This document shows positions 1 through 9,298 of a stretch of 64,000 nt of DNA, in pieces. The DNA comes from Zhongshania aliphaticivorans (GTDB lineage: Bacteria > Pseudomonadota > Gammaproteobacteria > Pseudomonadales > Spongiibacteraceae). Under the pieces are notes generated by a model. It had not been told where the DNA came from. It did no database searches and saw only the letters and a program-made list of their open reading frames with translations. The position numbers were made by a program, and so were the translations under genes. The stretch spans positions 3,063,501-3,127,500 of the forward strand of contig NZ_CP014544.1 in assembly GCF_001586255.1 (NCBI RefSeq), written 5' to 3'. Each line of letters opens with the position of its first letter. Position 1 is the stretch's first letter.

Positions 1-1
1 G

Positions 2-358
2 GTATTGGCGAGTCTTGGCTATCATGACTATGAGGGCATTGCCCTCAACGAAGAGGAAAAGCCGAGGTTGGTTGCCAATTTAGCTGACAACACCTTTTTA
101 ATGTTACGTAATCATGGCTTACTTACCGTCGGCGCCAATCCTGCTGATGCATTCCTATCGATGTATATTTTTGAAGCCACTTGCATGATTCAGGTAAAGG
201 CATTGGCGGGTAATCGCGATTTAATTCCTATCGATCCGGCCATTGTCGACGGTGTTAAGGAAGCGGCCAAAATTGTCACTGGCGGTTTATTCGGCGGACT
301 CGCCTGGCCAGGACTTTTGCGTAAAATTGACCGCCAAAATCCCGGCTATGCCGAATAA
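2..358 (+). CDS. Class II aldolase/adducin family protein (C-terminal fragment)
   Basis: This is the C-terminal part of a class II aldolase/adducin-domain protein; the frame is open to the left edge, so the true start lies outside the window. The segment LRNHGLLTVG followed by an A-D-A-F helix is the characteristic end of the domain, where a histidine near the Gly-Leu-Leu contributes to the divalent metal site. Proteins of this family cleave or epimerise sugar phosphates, or act on other hydroxy-carbonyl compounds; the substrate cannot be deduced from this fragment. It ends 24 bases before the next gene, which may be cotranscribed. The family call is fairly secure and the specific reaction unknown. 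Confidence 0.8.
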   Translation, partial: VLASLGYHDYEGIALNEEEKPRLVANLADNTFLMLRNHGLLTVGANPADAFLSMYIFEATCMIQVKALAGNRDLIPIDPAIVDGVKEAAKIVTGGLFGGLAWPGLLRKIDRQNPGYAE

Positions 359-382
359 TAAACGCAACAACAGGAGCACCTC

Positions 383-706
383 ATGCCTACTGACACAAAC
401 GACTTAAAAGTTTTCACCAGCTTTGCTGAATTTTATCCCTACTATTTGGCCGAGCACAGCAACAAAACCTGCCGCCGCCTGCACCTTATCGGCAGCCTAC
501 TGGTACTGTCGGTACTATGCACTGCGCTATTTAATCAACAGTGGGGCTTGCTGTGGCTGCTCCCTGTTATCGGCTATGGCTTTGCGTGGGTCGGCCATTT
601 TTTCTTTGAAAAAAATAAGCCCGCCACTTTTAAACACCCGCTTTACAGTTTTATTGGCGACTGGGTATTGGCAAAAGACCTTTTGCTCGGCCGCATACCA
701 CTTTAG
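383..706 (+). CDS. DUF962 / Mpo1-like membrane protein
   Basis: A 107-residue integral membrane protein of the DUF962 (Mpo1-like) family. Two hydrophobic segments are visible at about residues 36-50 and 53-70. The conserved histidines are present: H25 in the AEHSN segment, H34 in RRLHLIG, H72 in GHFFFEKNKPA and H85 in FKHPLYS. The yeast member Mpo1 is an iron-dependent dioxygenase acting in alpha-oxidation of 2-hydroxy fatty acids; bacterial members mostly lack experimental work, so the reaction here is only suggested. The GH-FFEKN-PATF core is the family signature. An AGGAG ribosome binding site lies 7 bases before the ATG. Confidence 0.85.
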   Translation: MPTDTNDLKVFTSFAEFYPYYLAEHSNKTCRRLHLIGSLLVLSVLCTALFNQQWGLLWLLPVIGYGFAWVGHFFFEKNKPATFKHPLYSFIGDWVLAKDLLLGRIPL

Positions 707-804
707 CCCCAGGGGCTTAACTTCGATATTGCCGGAAAAATATACTATGATGTGGCGCTAACACGGAAAAACCACCCCAAGGTCTCAAAAACAGGGGAAT
801 AATA

Positions 805-1545
805 ATGATCCGAATAAATGCCACCAGATATTTTTTCTGGCTGTTGAGTTGCTGGGCTTGTATCACGCCGCTTAGTGGCTTTGCGAATATTGATGATTTT
901 CAAGACCGCTATTTTGCCGAAGTCGACGGCAGCACCTGGGCCCTACACATTGATTCCAGCCATACCTTTCAACACCGAGTTACCGCAAAATTGCAGATGG
1001 GCAATACCCGAGAGCGCTATTTATTAATAGGCAATATTCGTGGTGACCGTATTACAGGCAGTTACCAAAAGCCTATAGGTATTAGCCACTCGTCTGAGGA
1101 ACTGCGCTTTGAATTACGTCGCCTAGATAAAAACCAAGTAGAGCTTAGCTTAAGCAATGCCCTTGGAGAAAATTTCAGCAAAATTACAATGAGCGCAGAC
1201 AATCACAAGAACCCAATTGATACCGCTATTCTGGGTACGTGGTATTCCGTTGCCGAGCCCGGCGCCAGCGCCAGCAATCCTTATCTTGGCGAGGAGTGGG
1301 CTATTCGTTTTGGTGCCAATGGCGAACTCTGTGAATCCCTTTATCTCGTCGACACGCGCACGCAAAAAAACCACCAAGATCCCTGTTCGCAACCAGCATC
1401 ACAACGCTGGAAGGCGGTCGATGGTAAGATTTATACTGCCGCCGGTGAGGACTGGCAATTGCATTTTAACTACCGCCTAATGGGTGGACGCTTAGTAGTC
1501 AGCTACCCCAGCGGTAAGCGTCGCGTAGCCAACTTAGCGGAGTAA
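805..1545 (+). CDS. Secreted protein of unknown function
   Basis: A 246-residue protein with an N-terminal signal peptide: basic residues, then a hydrophobic stretch rich in Phe, Trp and Leu, ending near residues 26-28 (GFAN). The mature part is polar and rich in beta-type sequence, with two Cys (in ELCES and DPCSQ) that could form a disulphide. I do not recognise a domain. The start is supported by an AGGGG ribosome binding site 7 bases upstream of the ATG at 805. It lies between the DUF962 gene and a convergent panE-like gene, ending only 7 bases from it. A periplasmic or surface location is inferred from the signal peptide only. Confidence 0.65.
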   Translation: MIRINATRYFFWLLSCWACITPLSGFANIDDFQDRYFAEVDGSTWALHIDSSHTFQHRVTAKLQMGNTRERYLLIGNIRGDRITGSYQKPIGISHSSEELRFELRRLDKNQVELSLSNALGENFSKITMSADNHKNPIDTAILGTWYSVAEPGASASNPYLGEEWAIRFGANGELCESLYLVDTRTQKNHQDPCSQPASQRWKAVDGKIYTAAGEDWQLHFNYRLMGGRLVVSYPSGKRRVANLAE

Positions 1546-1552
1546 ACGCAAC

Positions 1553-2563
1553 TCATGCTTGGCTTATTAGCGCCCACAATTCTGGGCCGCTAAAATCGCG
1601 CCGCCCGCCCTCTTCGGCGCTGTGTATCAAGGCCTTCAAACGCGCATTGGCTGGTGCGGTAAGACCGTGATTCAGCGCCAAACTTAAGACTTCGCCGTTA
1701 AGCCATTCAACTTCCGTCTTACGACCCCGCTCCAGATCTTCCCACATAGATGACCGCGCCATTGGATCTATTGCTAACATAGGCTGAGCTAGCCGCGTAA
1801 ACAAAAAATCAGGTAGCGCAAGAATAAAGGGTAGCACCGACGCGGGAACAGCAGTTAAGCGTTGTAAGGGTATCTCTGCTGCGGTAATTGCGGCTAAGGC
1901 CTCGCGTTGCAATAAGCCGAGACAGCGCCGATACGCCCGTTGCGACAACTCAGCTTTTAGCGGCAAACCCGACAGGGCATTGATGGGATTATTGAGATTT
2001 AATAATAACTTTGACCACAGTACCGAACGCATATCAGTTTGGGCTTCAAAGGGCGTTCCACTAACGGCCAATGCGGCGCCAAGCTCGGTCACTTCAGCAG
2101 CGGCTTCTACCATCACGGCGCCATCGGTGCCCGCGTGAAAACACCCCTTGCCCATCTGCAGTACATTAAACGCAATCATGCCGGCCAACACCTTGGAATT
2201 TGGCATGGCTTGACGCAGTATCGCCGCATTAGCGACGCCATTTTGCAGACTAATAATGGTGGTATTCCGCCCCATCACCGGCGCCATTTGTTCAGCTACC
2301 GCGGCAGTGTCACCCGATTTAACCGTAACAATAACGACATCTTGCTCGGGCAAAGCACTAAGTTCAGTATAAAAACGCACCTTTTGCGCATCGACCGAAT
2401 ACTTGAGACCACGAAGATCACTGATATGTAAGCCGTGTTCGGCGAGTTCGTCTGCCATACGCGGACGCCCCAACAAACAGACCTCCGCACCCCCCATTTG
2501 CAGAGCCGCGCCAATATAGCAGCCAATGCTACCCGCCCCAACTATACCTATGCGCAATGCCAT
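1553..2563 (-). CDS. panE: 2-dehydropantoate 2-reductase family protein (ApbA/PanE)
   Basis: A 336-residue member of the ketopantoate reductase family, which reduces 2-dehydropantoate to pantoate with NADPH in coenzyme A synthesis. The N-terminus has the Rossmann signature IGIVGAGSIG (residues 5-14). SLQNGV with N108 and WSKLLLNLNNPINA with K185 match the catalytic Asn and Lys regions. Length is slightly above the classic enzyme (about 300), and many genomes encode several paralogues acting on other 2-oxo acids, so pantothenate synthesis is likely but not proven. It is transcribed away from the TonB receptor's 3' end and convergent with the secreted-protein gene. No other pantothenate gene is nearby. 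Confidence 0.8.
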   Translation of the reverse strand: MALRIGIVGAGSIGCYIGAALQMGGAEVCLLGRPRMADELAEHGLHISDLRGLKYSVDAQKVRFYTELSALPEQDVVIVTVKSGDTAAVAEQMAPVMGRNTTIISLQNGVANAAILRQAMPNSKVLAGMIAFNVLQMGKGCFHAGTDGAVMVEAAAEVTELGAALAVSGTPFEAQTDMRSVLWSKLLLNLNNPINALSGLPLKAELSQRAYRRCLGLLQREALAAITAAEIPLQRLTAVPASVLPFILALPDFLFTRLAQPMLAIDPMARSSMWEDLERGRKTEVEWLNGEVLSLALNHGLTAPANARLKALIHSAEEGGRRDFSGPELWALISQA

Positions 2564-2622
2564 CTAAGCCTCATTTTTGCACGTTATTATTTAATTTATT
2601 TGCAATAAAAACACCGCTGCCA

Positions 2623-5136
2623 TTAATAATGGTAGCTCAATTCCAAGCCATAACTACGAGGTTCACCCCACACTACCGCTCGGTCTGCTTGGGGCAAATT
2701 ATCTATAGCGTATATTTCATACTCTTTATCGAGGAGATTCTTACCCCACAGCGCTATACCCAATTCGCCGTGGGCAAACGCTATCTGCTGAAGGCTTAAG
2801 CGCGCATTCCATAATTGATAAGACGGCATAATAGTGAGCGCATTTTGAACATCGCCCCCACCTAGCCGAGTATCCATAAAACTGGTATTTACATTCAAAT
2901 GTAATTTGGCACTTGCGCCCTGCCAAACATGCCAGTCAAGACTCGCAGTATAGCTATTTTCTGGCGCGGCGGAAAATGCATAACGCTGAGTCACATCGTT
3001 ACCAAAGCTGTCCCTCACCTCGGTGATTTCAGCATCGAGATAGGCGTATTCCATGCTCATCACTAAGGCGCCGCTCAGTAACGCACTCACATCAAACTCA
3101 AAGCCCTGCATACTTGCACTTCCGGCGTTCAACACCTTGGTATCCGCTACCGTGCCATTGAGTAAAAAGTTCATTTGCATGTCGTCAAAATGGGTCTGAA
3201 ATACGTTGGCATTAAGGCGCAAACGCCCCTGCAACCACTCACTTTTCACACCCAGCTCCGTGCTAAATGCCTTCTCTTCGCCAAAGCCATCCGCAAAGCC
3301 AACGCCATAATCAATACTGTCAGACGCGGCGCCTTGATTGCCGTCCAACTGCGGGTCACGGGTATTAAAACCGCCGCTTTTATAGGCTTCAACGCCTTTG
3401 GCATAGAGATTAATATTTTCTTGTAACTCATACTCCACCATCGCGCTAAAGGAGTCGTCTTTAAATCGACGCTGTCCAAACACATTGTCAAAACGCCGAT
3501 CCGCGGGCAAACCACCCCGATTCAAAATAGGCGTAATCAAAGGGCCGAGCACCGCATTTTCGGCAAATGTGGTTAAGGAAAACACTTGGGGATTCCCTGC
3601 ATCAGGCGTGTACTCAAAGTAAACTTCGTCGCGCTGGTTTTTCAGTGCTTCGCGGCGATCCCGAGAGTGGCGAGCACCTACTGTAATATGCAGAGCATCA
3701 CCAAGAATGGGTGGCGTCCATCGCAACTGACCAAAGACCGCCGCCGCCGTATTATCAACGTCGTATTTCTGGCTAACAAAATTCACGATATATACATCGT
3801 CGGCGCCATCCACCAGCGAATAGAGTTGCAGGTGTAACGGGCTATTGTCTTCTACCGCCGTTTCAGTGAAATAGTATGCCCCCAGCAAGTATTCAAGGCC
3901 AATATCCTTAAATTCGCCGGTATATTGAAATTCGTGGGATTGCTGGCTCTGGGTGATTGTCGGCTTAACTAGCGGCGTTGGTCCACCATTGGCCGATTCC
4001 GCAGCTGGCCCGTCGTAGCGATGAGAATCAAGACGGTAATCAGGGGAGCCGAGACCACCCCCCAAATCAGTATAAGCGGAGTCAAATAACTCGCGATAGG
4101 CCCCAATATATTTAAACTCCCCCACATCTGTACTCGCGCTAACAATCAAGGCGTGGCCTTCGATCTCGCTAACTGACGACTCCAACGGCGCGGTGGTTGC
4201 CATGCTGCTAAAGCGATGTTGGCCAAATTTACTGCGCGCCTGTGCACTGCGTTTAATGGCATCCGCCTGGCCTTTATTGCCGTCCTCCGCTGGGGGATTG
4301 ATAGCCTGAAACATATAGTTATAAGACTCCATATCCGAACGGTCATAACTGTAATCCAGGCGCAAATCAGTGTTTATATCCCAGCTCAGATCAAAACGTG
4401 CACCCTGCACCTCCCGGTCACCAAAATCGCCCCCAGGCCCGGTATTTTCTATAAAACCATCACGGCGTTCCGTTAAATAGGCCAGTTTAACGGCGAGGGA
4501 ATCCGTTATCGGTAGGTTTACGCTTGATTTACTACGAAATAGCGCCCGGTCACCGACACCAATTGTCTGATTGAATTCCAGCTTTTCTGAGTGCGGCCGC
4601 CGGGTTAGCAAGTTAATTGCGCCACCGGTGGTATTGCGGCCATATAAAGTCCCCTGCGGGCCCCGCAATATTTCCATTCGGGTTAATTCAGCCACATCCA
4701 TGGCCGTGCCACTGGAGCGTGCAATATAAACACCGTCCAAATACAAGGCCACAGGTGTGTCTTGGGTCACTTGCACATCACCCAAACCAATGCCGCGAAT
4801 ATAAATGCGCAGGCTAGCGCCATTGATCGGAAATGGCTCTATCGTCAAACCGGGCACTTTACTGGCAATATCTGCTAAGCCGCTAACACCTTCAATCTGC
4901 AGGCGCTCTTCGCTAAACACCGTCAGTGATATTGGGGTGTCCTGTAGAGACTCTACTTTCTTGCGCGCACTAACCAGCACCTCCTCTAAACGCAACTGAC
5001 CGCTCGCAAAGCTAGCATTGCTATAAAGCGTCGACACAAAAAGCAAGACTAGTAACTTTTGCCGACGCGAACCTATGTTATCGCGGGCACTTCTCGTCCC
5101 TAGGGTGCGGCCCCGATTTGTGGTCATTGTTAACAT
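2623..5136 (-). CDS. TonB-dependent outer-membrane receptor
   Basis: A TonB-dependent receptor for active uptake of an unidentified ligand across the outer membrane. After a signal peptide (KLLVLLFVSTLYSNASFA), the plug domain follows: LEEVLVSARK near the mature N-terminus (TonB-box region), the DTPVALYLDGVYI segment, and RMEILRGPQGTLYGRNTTGG. The C-terminal beta barrel ends in aromatic LELSYHY, as expected for Bam recognition. The open frame extends to 5271, but the first 45 residues do not look like a secretion signal. I therefore prefer the ATG at 5136, preceded by GGGGAG about 13 bases upstream. The sequence resembles receptors common in hydrocarbon- and lipid-using marine gammaproteobacteria; the substrate cannot be told. 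Confidence 0.88.
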   Translation of the reverse strand: MLTMTTNRGRTLGTRSARDNIGSRRQKLLVLLFVSTLYSNASFASGQLRLEEVLVSARKKVESLQDTPISLTVFSEERLQIEGVSGLADIASKVPGLTIEPFPINGASLRIYIRGIGLGDVQVTQDTPVALYLDGVYIARSSGTAMDVAELTRMEILRGPQGTLYGRNTTGGAINLLTRRPHSEKLEFNQTIGVGDRALFRSKSSVNLPITDSLAVKLAYLTERRDGFIENTGPGGDFGDREVQGARFDLSWDINTDLRLDYSYDRSDMESYNYMFQAINPPAEDGNKGQADAIKRSAQARSKFGQHRFSSMATTAPLESSVSEIEGHALIVSASTDVGEFKYIGAYRELFDSAYTDLGGGLGSPDYRLDSHRYDGPAAESANGGPTPLVKPTITQSQQSHEFQYTGEFKDIGLEYLLGAYYFTETAVEDNSPLHLQLYSLVDGADDVYIVNFVSQKYDVDNTAAAVFGQLRWTPPILGDALHITVGARHSRDRREALKNQRDEVYFEYTPDAGNPQVFSLTTFAENAVLGPLITPILNRGGLPADRRFDNVFGQRRFKDDSFSAMVEYELQENINLYAKGVEAYKSGGFNTRDPQLDGNQGAASDSIDYGVGFADGFGEEKAFSTELGVKSEWLQGRLRLNANVFQTHFDDMQMNFLLNGTVADTKVLNAGSASMQGFEFDVSALLSGALVMSMEYAYLDAEITEVRDSFGNDVTQRYAFSAAPENSYTASLDWHVWQGASAKLHLNVNTSFMDTRLGGGDVQNALTIMPSYQLWNARLSLQQIAFAHGELGIALWGKNLLDKEYEIYAIDNLPQADRAVVWGEPRSYGLELSYHY

Positions 5137-5423
5137 GCTACGCGGTTCACTCCCCAAAAATGCATTGCCACTGCGGCACCTGCGTATATGCCGCCAACAA
5201 TACCATAAGCTTGCCACCAGCGAGGCTTCAAACCTGCGGCTTTTACACATCCGGACAATTCCCGATGGCATCCAACTAACCGGTAATTTACGCTTTTACT
5301 CGCATAACAAGTCCGTCTACGTCACAAACGCACATTGTCATCAAGTCGTAACTGTCAAAGACGGATTGCTTTCTATAAAATGAACCAATATATACATTTA
5401 TTTATCGACGAGGCCCCCCTCCA
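5137..5423. promoter_or_regulatory. Divergent intergenic region of receptor and desaturase
   Basis: About 290 bases separate the divergent TonB receptor and desaturase genes. Toward the desaturase, a CTGTCA / TATAAA pair with roughly 16-17 base spacing (around 5354-5382) could be a sigma-70 promoter. No clear operator was found. Confidence 0.3.
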
Positions 5424-6647
5424 ATGTCTGAAGCGCAACAGCCCGATTGTCCTGTGTCAGAGCAAAAGCCGCCACTGCTGTGGATGCAGAGCATTTTATT
5501 TTCTAGCACTCTCCTCATCGCAGCCATTGGCGTGCCATGGTATGGATTCAGCCAAGGCTTCACCTGGGGCGGCTGGCTCGCTTTTATTGTCATACTTGGC
5601 GCCAACGGTATGTCAATCACTGCCGGTTACCACCGCTTGTGGGCCCACAATAGCTATAAAGCACACCCTCTACTGAAAATCATGTTCGCCCTTTGGGGAG
5701 CTGCAGCGACCCAAAACAGTATTTTAATCTGGGCTTCGGGCCACCGCCGCCACCACCGTCATGTCGACGATATTGATAACGACCCCTATTCAGCAAAGAA
5801 AGGCCTGTGGTATTCCCATATTGGCTGGATGCTAAGAGATTACGAAGCGAGCAGCGACGACTTCAGTAATGCCCGCGACCTACAACGCGATAAAATAGTT
5901 ATGTGGCAACACAACAACTATCTCGCCTTGGTGCTTATTATGAATATTGCACCTGCGGTAATCCTCGGCTTTATCACCGGCAATATGCTGGAAAACATCC
6001 TGCTTGCGGGGGTTCTGCGTCTGGTAGTTAGCCACCACACCACCTTTTTTATTAATTCTCTCGCTCACTACTGGGGCCGCCGTCCTTACACCGACGAAAA
6101 CACTGCCCGCGACAATGATTTTCTTGCGCTACTCACCTACGGCGAGGGCTATCACAACTACCACCATATTTTCCAAAATGACTACCGCAATGGTATTCGC
6201 TGGTGGCAATACGACCCCACCAAATGGCTCATTAAAGCCGCCTCATGGCTTGGCCTCACTTGGGACTTACGCAAAGTACCCGATTTCAAAATTCAGCGCG
6301 CCATACTCACCATGCAGTTTAAAAAGGCAGAAAGCGCATTACGCCAGAGCAAGGGTGCCGATGCTAAACACTTTGGCGCGTTTCTTGAGCAGGAATACCA
6401 ACAGTTTTGCGAATATCTCAATGACTGGAGTACGGTAAGCCAATCTTGGATGGAAGCTAAACGCGGGCTCATCAGCGCTCAAAAAGAAGCCTTACAAGAA
6501 AATTTCGTCGGCAAGAAAGAGCAACTGCAACTCAACTTCAACCACGCGTGGGAGCACGCAACCCTGCGTACGCGCCTGAAAGAACTGGAATACGCATTAA
6601 AAATGCAGCGCAAACGTTTGCAATTGCTTAGCGTGCAAATGGCATAA
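5424..6647 (+). CDS. Membrane fatty acid (acyl-CoA) desaturase
   Basis: A 407-residue membrane-bound di-iron desaturase of the delta-9 stearoyl-CoA type, which introduces a cis double bond into saturated acyl chains and adjusts membrane fluidity. The three histidine boxes are complete: HRLWAH (H70-H75), HRRHHRH (H107-H113) and HNYHH (H244-H248). Hydrophobic segments flank them at about 25-45, 50-65, 85-105 and 165-205. After about residue 290 a Lys/Gln/Glu-rich, probably helical tail of about 115 residues extends the protein. No electron-transfer partner (ferredoxin-reductase type) is adjacent. The exact acyl donor (CoA or phospholipid) cannot be decided from sequence. Confidence 0.9.
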   Translation: MSEAQQPDCPVSEQKPPLLWMQSILFSSTLLIAAIGVPWYGFSQGFTWGGWLAFIVILGANGMSITAGYHRLWAHNSYKAHPLLKIMFALWGAAATQNSILIWASGHRRHHRHVDDIDNDPYSAKKGLWYSHIGWMLRDYEASSDDFSNARDLQRDKIVMWQHNNYLALVLIMNIAPAVILGFITGNMLENILLAGVLRLVVSHHTTFFINSLAHYWGRRPYTDENTARDNDFLALLTYGEGYHNYHHIFQNDYRNGIRWWQYDPTKWLIKAASWLGLTWDLRKVPDFKIQRAILTMQFKKAESALRQSKGADAKHFGAFLEQEYQQFCEYLNDWSTVSQSWMEAKRGLISAQKEALQENFVGKKEQLQLNFNHAWEHATLRTRLKELEYALKMQRKRLQLLSVQMA

Positions 6648-6659
6648 GGATTTTGAGCC

Positions 6660-7089
6660 TTAAAAAAGGCGCGCTAGGCCACTGCTGCCCCACAGTTTGA
6701 CAGTCATAAGACCACCCTCATTTGAGGTTGGTCTTATGAGCGGCGGCGGACCTGGATTAAATATCTCTACCAGCGCTTTCCTCTCAAACAGATCCAGTTG
6801 TAACGCTCTCAGCATGCGTTGAACGGTCCACCCTTTTTTCGCACTGGAACGTCCAAATGCCACCAGTAAGTACACGCAGCCAGAGCAATCCATATCTGCG
6901 TTAAAACTGTATTCTTTGAGCTGCCGACAAAGACTTTAATCTTAAGGATTTGCTTGATCGCCTTTAAGAACTACTCCACTTTCCATTGGTCCTTATAAAT
7001 CGCCGCAATCGCTGCTGACAGCGTAAAGTTGTTGTCAGAAATTAATAATGTCGATGTGTTTCAGCATCGCGGTAACCAATTCGACGTAC
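6660..7089 (-). pseudogene. Decayed IS4-family transposase, 3' portion
   Basis: Read leftward from 7089, the minus strand gives, across frameshifts and stops, the C-terminal third of an IS4-family DDE transposase. The pieces are VRRIGYRDAETHRHY, a stop, LSAAIAAIYKDQWKVE, a TAG stop, FLKAIKQILKIKVFVGSSKN, TVLTQIWIAL, then in another frame VYLLVAFGRSSAKKGW and MLRALQLDLFERKALVEIFNP, ending at 6660. The Y-x6-E region holding the third catalytic acid (YKDQWKVE) survives, but at least two stops and two frameshifts make it non-functional. The 5' two thirds are absent. It lies just after the desaturase gene, with no intact partner copy in the window. Confidence 0.85.
6707..6736. repeat. Near-perfect 14-bp inverted repeat (hairpin)
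   Basis: Arms 6707-6720 and 6723-6736 are complementary in 13 of 14 positions with a 2-base gap. The hairpin falls inside the last codons of the decayed transposase. No T run follows on either strand, so it is not an obvious intrinsic terminator. Confidence 0.6.
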
Positions 7090-7483
7090 TAAAAACCCAA
7101 AAAGACCAATAAATCCTACGAGCAAGCTACGCCTTCTTATTATCAACATTATTATAGACCCTACATATTTATTATTTGTATCCAGGAAAATAACGCCTCC
7201 TTGAAACTAGTTCTCGTGTCTACTAAAAATGTTTAATTAAAATTACATTCAGCAAACATACGTATTATCAGTAAATGCGTGAAACACCATGGGTGCCTCA
7301 CAAGATTTATCTCATCGAAAACTAACACTGATAAAACATGGTGAGTAGCTACTGATTTCCGTACTAGCATGGGTAATATGAATTTAATAACGAGGGAGGC
7401 ACAATTTGCATAGTCCGGAATCGGCTATTAAGCGATCTACAGACTTAATAGCGATCCATATTTCAAACCTGAAAATAATTGAG
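7090..7483. other. Gene-free AT-rich gap
   Basis: Between the transposase remnant and the end of the allophanate hydrolase gene there is no convincing gene. A perfect 9-bp inverted repeat (GCTATTAAG at 7424-7432 and CTTAATAGC at 7444-7452) lies about 30 bases beyond the stop codon of the guanidine operon. It may end or stabilise that transcript, although no T run follows. Confidence 0.4.
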
Positions 7484-9298
7484 TTAACTTCCTTTCCCGA
7501 GATACCCCCGCCACCCGCCGAAATGGCTAATGTCTTCTGCTCCCGCCAAACCGGAGGCTTCGCAGATAAAGCCACTCACCTGGCTGCCATCTGCCAGCGT
7601 GACTTTACCGATTCCCAAAGGCGCAGGAATGCCCGCGACAAAGCTGCCGAATTCGCTGGCGGGTAGCGACCACACTTCTACTTCAATTGCTTGGCCTTCT
7701 CCCGCTGGCGCAATCACCATACCTGGCCTAAATGGCGGGCCACCAGCCAGCGCATAGAGTTTGTAATTTGGCGCCGATGTGGTTTTTTCAAGCAGGTAGC
7801 CTCCGCGCTCGGTGAGCTGCCAATTTAGTGGCTGACCTTGTAAGTGAGCGCCGCACACTGCCACGGCTATGCGCTGCTGGTTAGCAACAGGGCTCGCCGC
7901 AGTCGGCTGGAAGGCGCCTTGATCTTTGCCCAGCGGCAATTGGAAATACTGTTGCATGCGATTGGCGATCGACAGCAGGCGGCGATCGGTAAAGGCCTCA
8001 CCAATTAAGGTCACGCCAAAGGGGAAGGCACTCGCTGTGAAACCGGTCGGCACTGCCACCCCCGCCAGATCGAAGAGGTTCATGTAATTGGTGTAGTAGC
8101 CAAGATTGCTATTTAACTTAATGGGGTCGGCGTTTACGGCGTCGATGCTATAGGGCCGACCTGCGGTTGGGCTTAATAAACAATCTACCGACGCTAACAC
8201 TGAGGTCGCGGCTTTGCGCAGGGCTTTTAAACGGTACTGGGCTTGGAAGGCGTCTACCGCCGAACTCTTAGCGCCGCCGCCGATAATGGTTTGAATAACT
8301 GGCAGCATGGCCTGAGGATTATCTTGAATCAGCGGCGTGGTCGCAATATAGCGCTCTGCGACCCACGGCCCTTCGTAGAGTAGCCGCGCCGCTTCTATAA
8401 AGGGCGCAAAATCCACTTCGATAATTTCTACACCTTGTTCTTTTAAGGCGGTGATCGTTTCCTCGTAGCTAGCTTGATAATCGCTGTGGCCAAAAAAGGC
8501 GAGCTGATTCTCTGGCAATACGCCGATTCGCAGCATCCCCTGCCACGCGCCGTAATGCCGCGCCTGGTTGGCAAAAGGATTTACGCGGCTATAGGCATCG
8601 CTGGCGTCTTCGCCCTCGGCAACCGCCAACAGTGTATTGGCATCGTCGCAGTGCAGCGCAAAAATGGTGATGCAGTCCAAGGAGCGGCAAGCGGGCAACA
8701 TGCCGCTGGCCGACAGCAAACCAATACTGGGTTTGACGCCAACTAAATTATTGAAGCAGGCGGGCACTCGACCTGAGCCAGCGGTATCTGTGCCCAATGA
8801 AAAACTGGCCATGCCCAAGGCAACCGAAACCGCCGAACCGGCACTGGAGCCACCGCTGACCATGCTCGGATCAAAGCTGTTTTTACATGCGCCGTAAGGC
8901 GAGCGCACGCCAACCAAGCCAGTCGCAAATTGATCGAGGTTACTTTTGCCCACCGGAATTGCGCCAGCGTCAATTAAGCGCTGCACCACAAAGGCGGAGC
9001 GTTCTGGTATATAGCTAAATTCTGGGCAGGCTGCCGTCGTCGGCACCCCCGCCAAATCGATATTATCTTTAATGGCAAAGGGAATTCCGTATAGCGGCAG
9101 CGCGTGTATATCCGCTTGTTCCAGCCTTAAAAAATAAGCTTCTAACTCTGCCGCCGTTAGGGCGTGAATCCAAATATTGTGTTCGCGATACTGTTCGATG
9201 CGCTCGCCAATGGTCGCAAATACCTCGCGCGGCGTCAGACTGCCGCTCAAATATTGCGCGCGGAGATCCGTCAAACTTAAAGAACAAGTGATACTCAT
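7484..9298 (-). CDS. atzF: Allophanate hydrolase
   Basis: A 604-residue allophanate hydrolase, which converts allophanate (N-carboxyurea) to ammonia and CO2, the last step of guanidine or urea degradation by the ATP-dependent route. The amidase-signature fold occupies roughly residues 1-460: K77 in FAIKDNID, the cis-Ser in VSGGSSAGS (S151), and the nucleophile S175 in DTAGSGRVPA form the Ser-cisSer-Lys triad. The remaining 130-140 residues match the small C-terminal domain of AtzF-type enzymes. The start overlaps the preceding carboxylase stop by 4 bases, implying translational coupling. It is the last gene of the riboswitch-led operon. Length matches the bacterial family. Confidence 0.93.
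   Translation of the reverse strand: MSITCSLSLTDLRAQYLSGSLTPREVFATIGERIEQYREHNIWIHALTAAELEAYFLRLEQADIHALPLYGIPFAIKDNIDLAGVPTTAACPEFSYIPERSAFVVQRLIDAGAIPVGKSNLDQFATGLVGVRSPYGACKNSFDPSMVSGGSSAGSAVSVALGMASFSLGTDTAGSGRVPACFNNLVGVKPSIGLLSASGMLPACRSLDCITIFALHCDDANTLLAVAEGEDASDAYSRVNPFANQARHYGAWQGMLRIGVLPENQLAFFGHSDYQASYEETITALKEQGVEIIEVDFAPFIEAARLLYEGPWVAERYIATTPLIQDNPQAMLPVIQTIIGGGAKSSAVDAFQAQYRLKALRKAATSVLASVDCLLSPTAGRPYSIDAVNADPIKLNSNLGYYTNYMNLFDLAGVAVPTGFTASAFPFGVTLIGEAFTDRRLLSIANRMQQYFQLPLGKDQGAFQPTAASPVANQQRIAVAVCGAHLQGQPLNWQLTERGGYLLEKTTSAPNYKLYALAGGPPFRPGMVIAPAGEGQAIEVEVWSLPASEFGSFVAGIPAPLGIGKVTLADGSQVSGFICEASGLAGAEDISHFGGWRGYLGKGS

Noticed and set aside
5137..5271. 45-residue N-terminal extension of the TonB receptor frame
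   Set aside because: The extension has no secretion signal character, while a normal signal peptide begins after the ATG at 5136.
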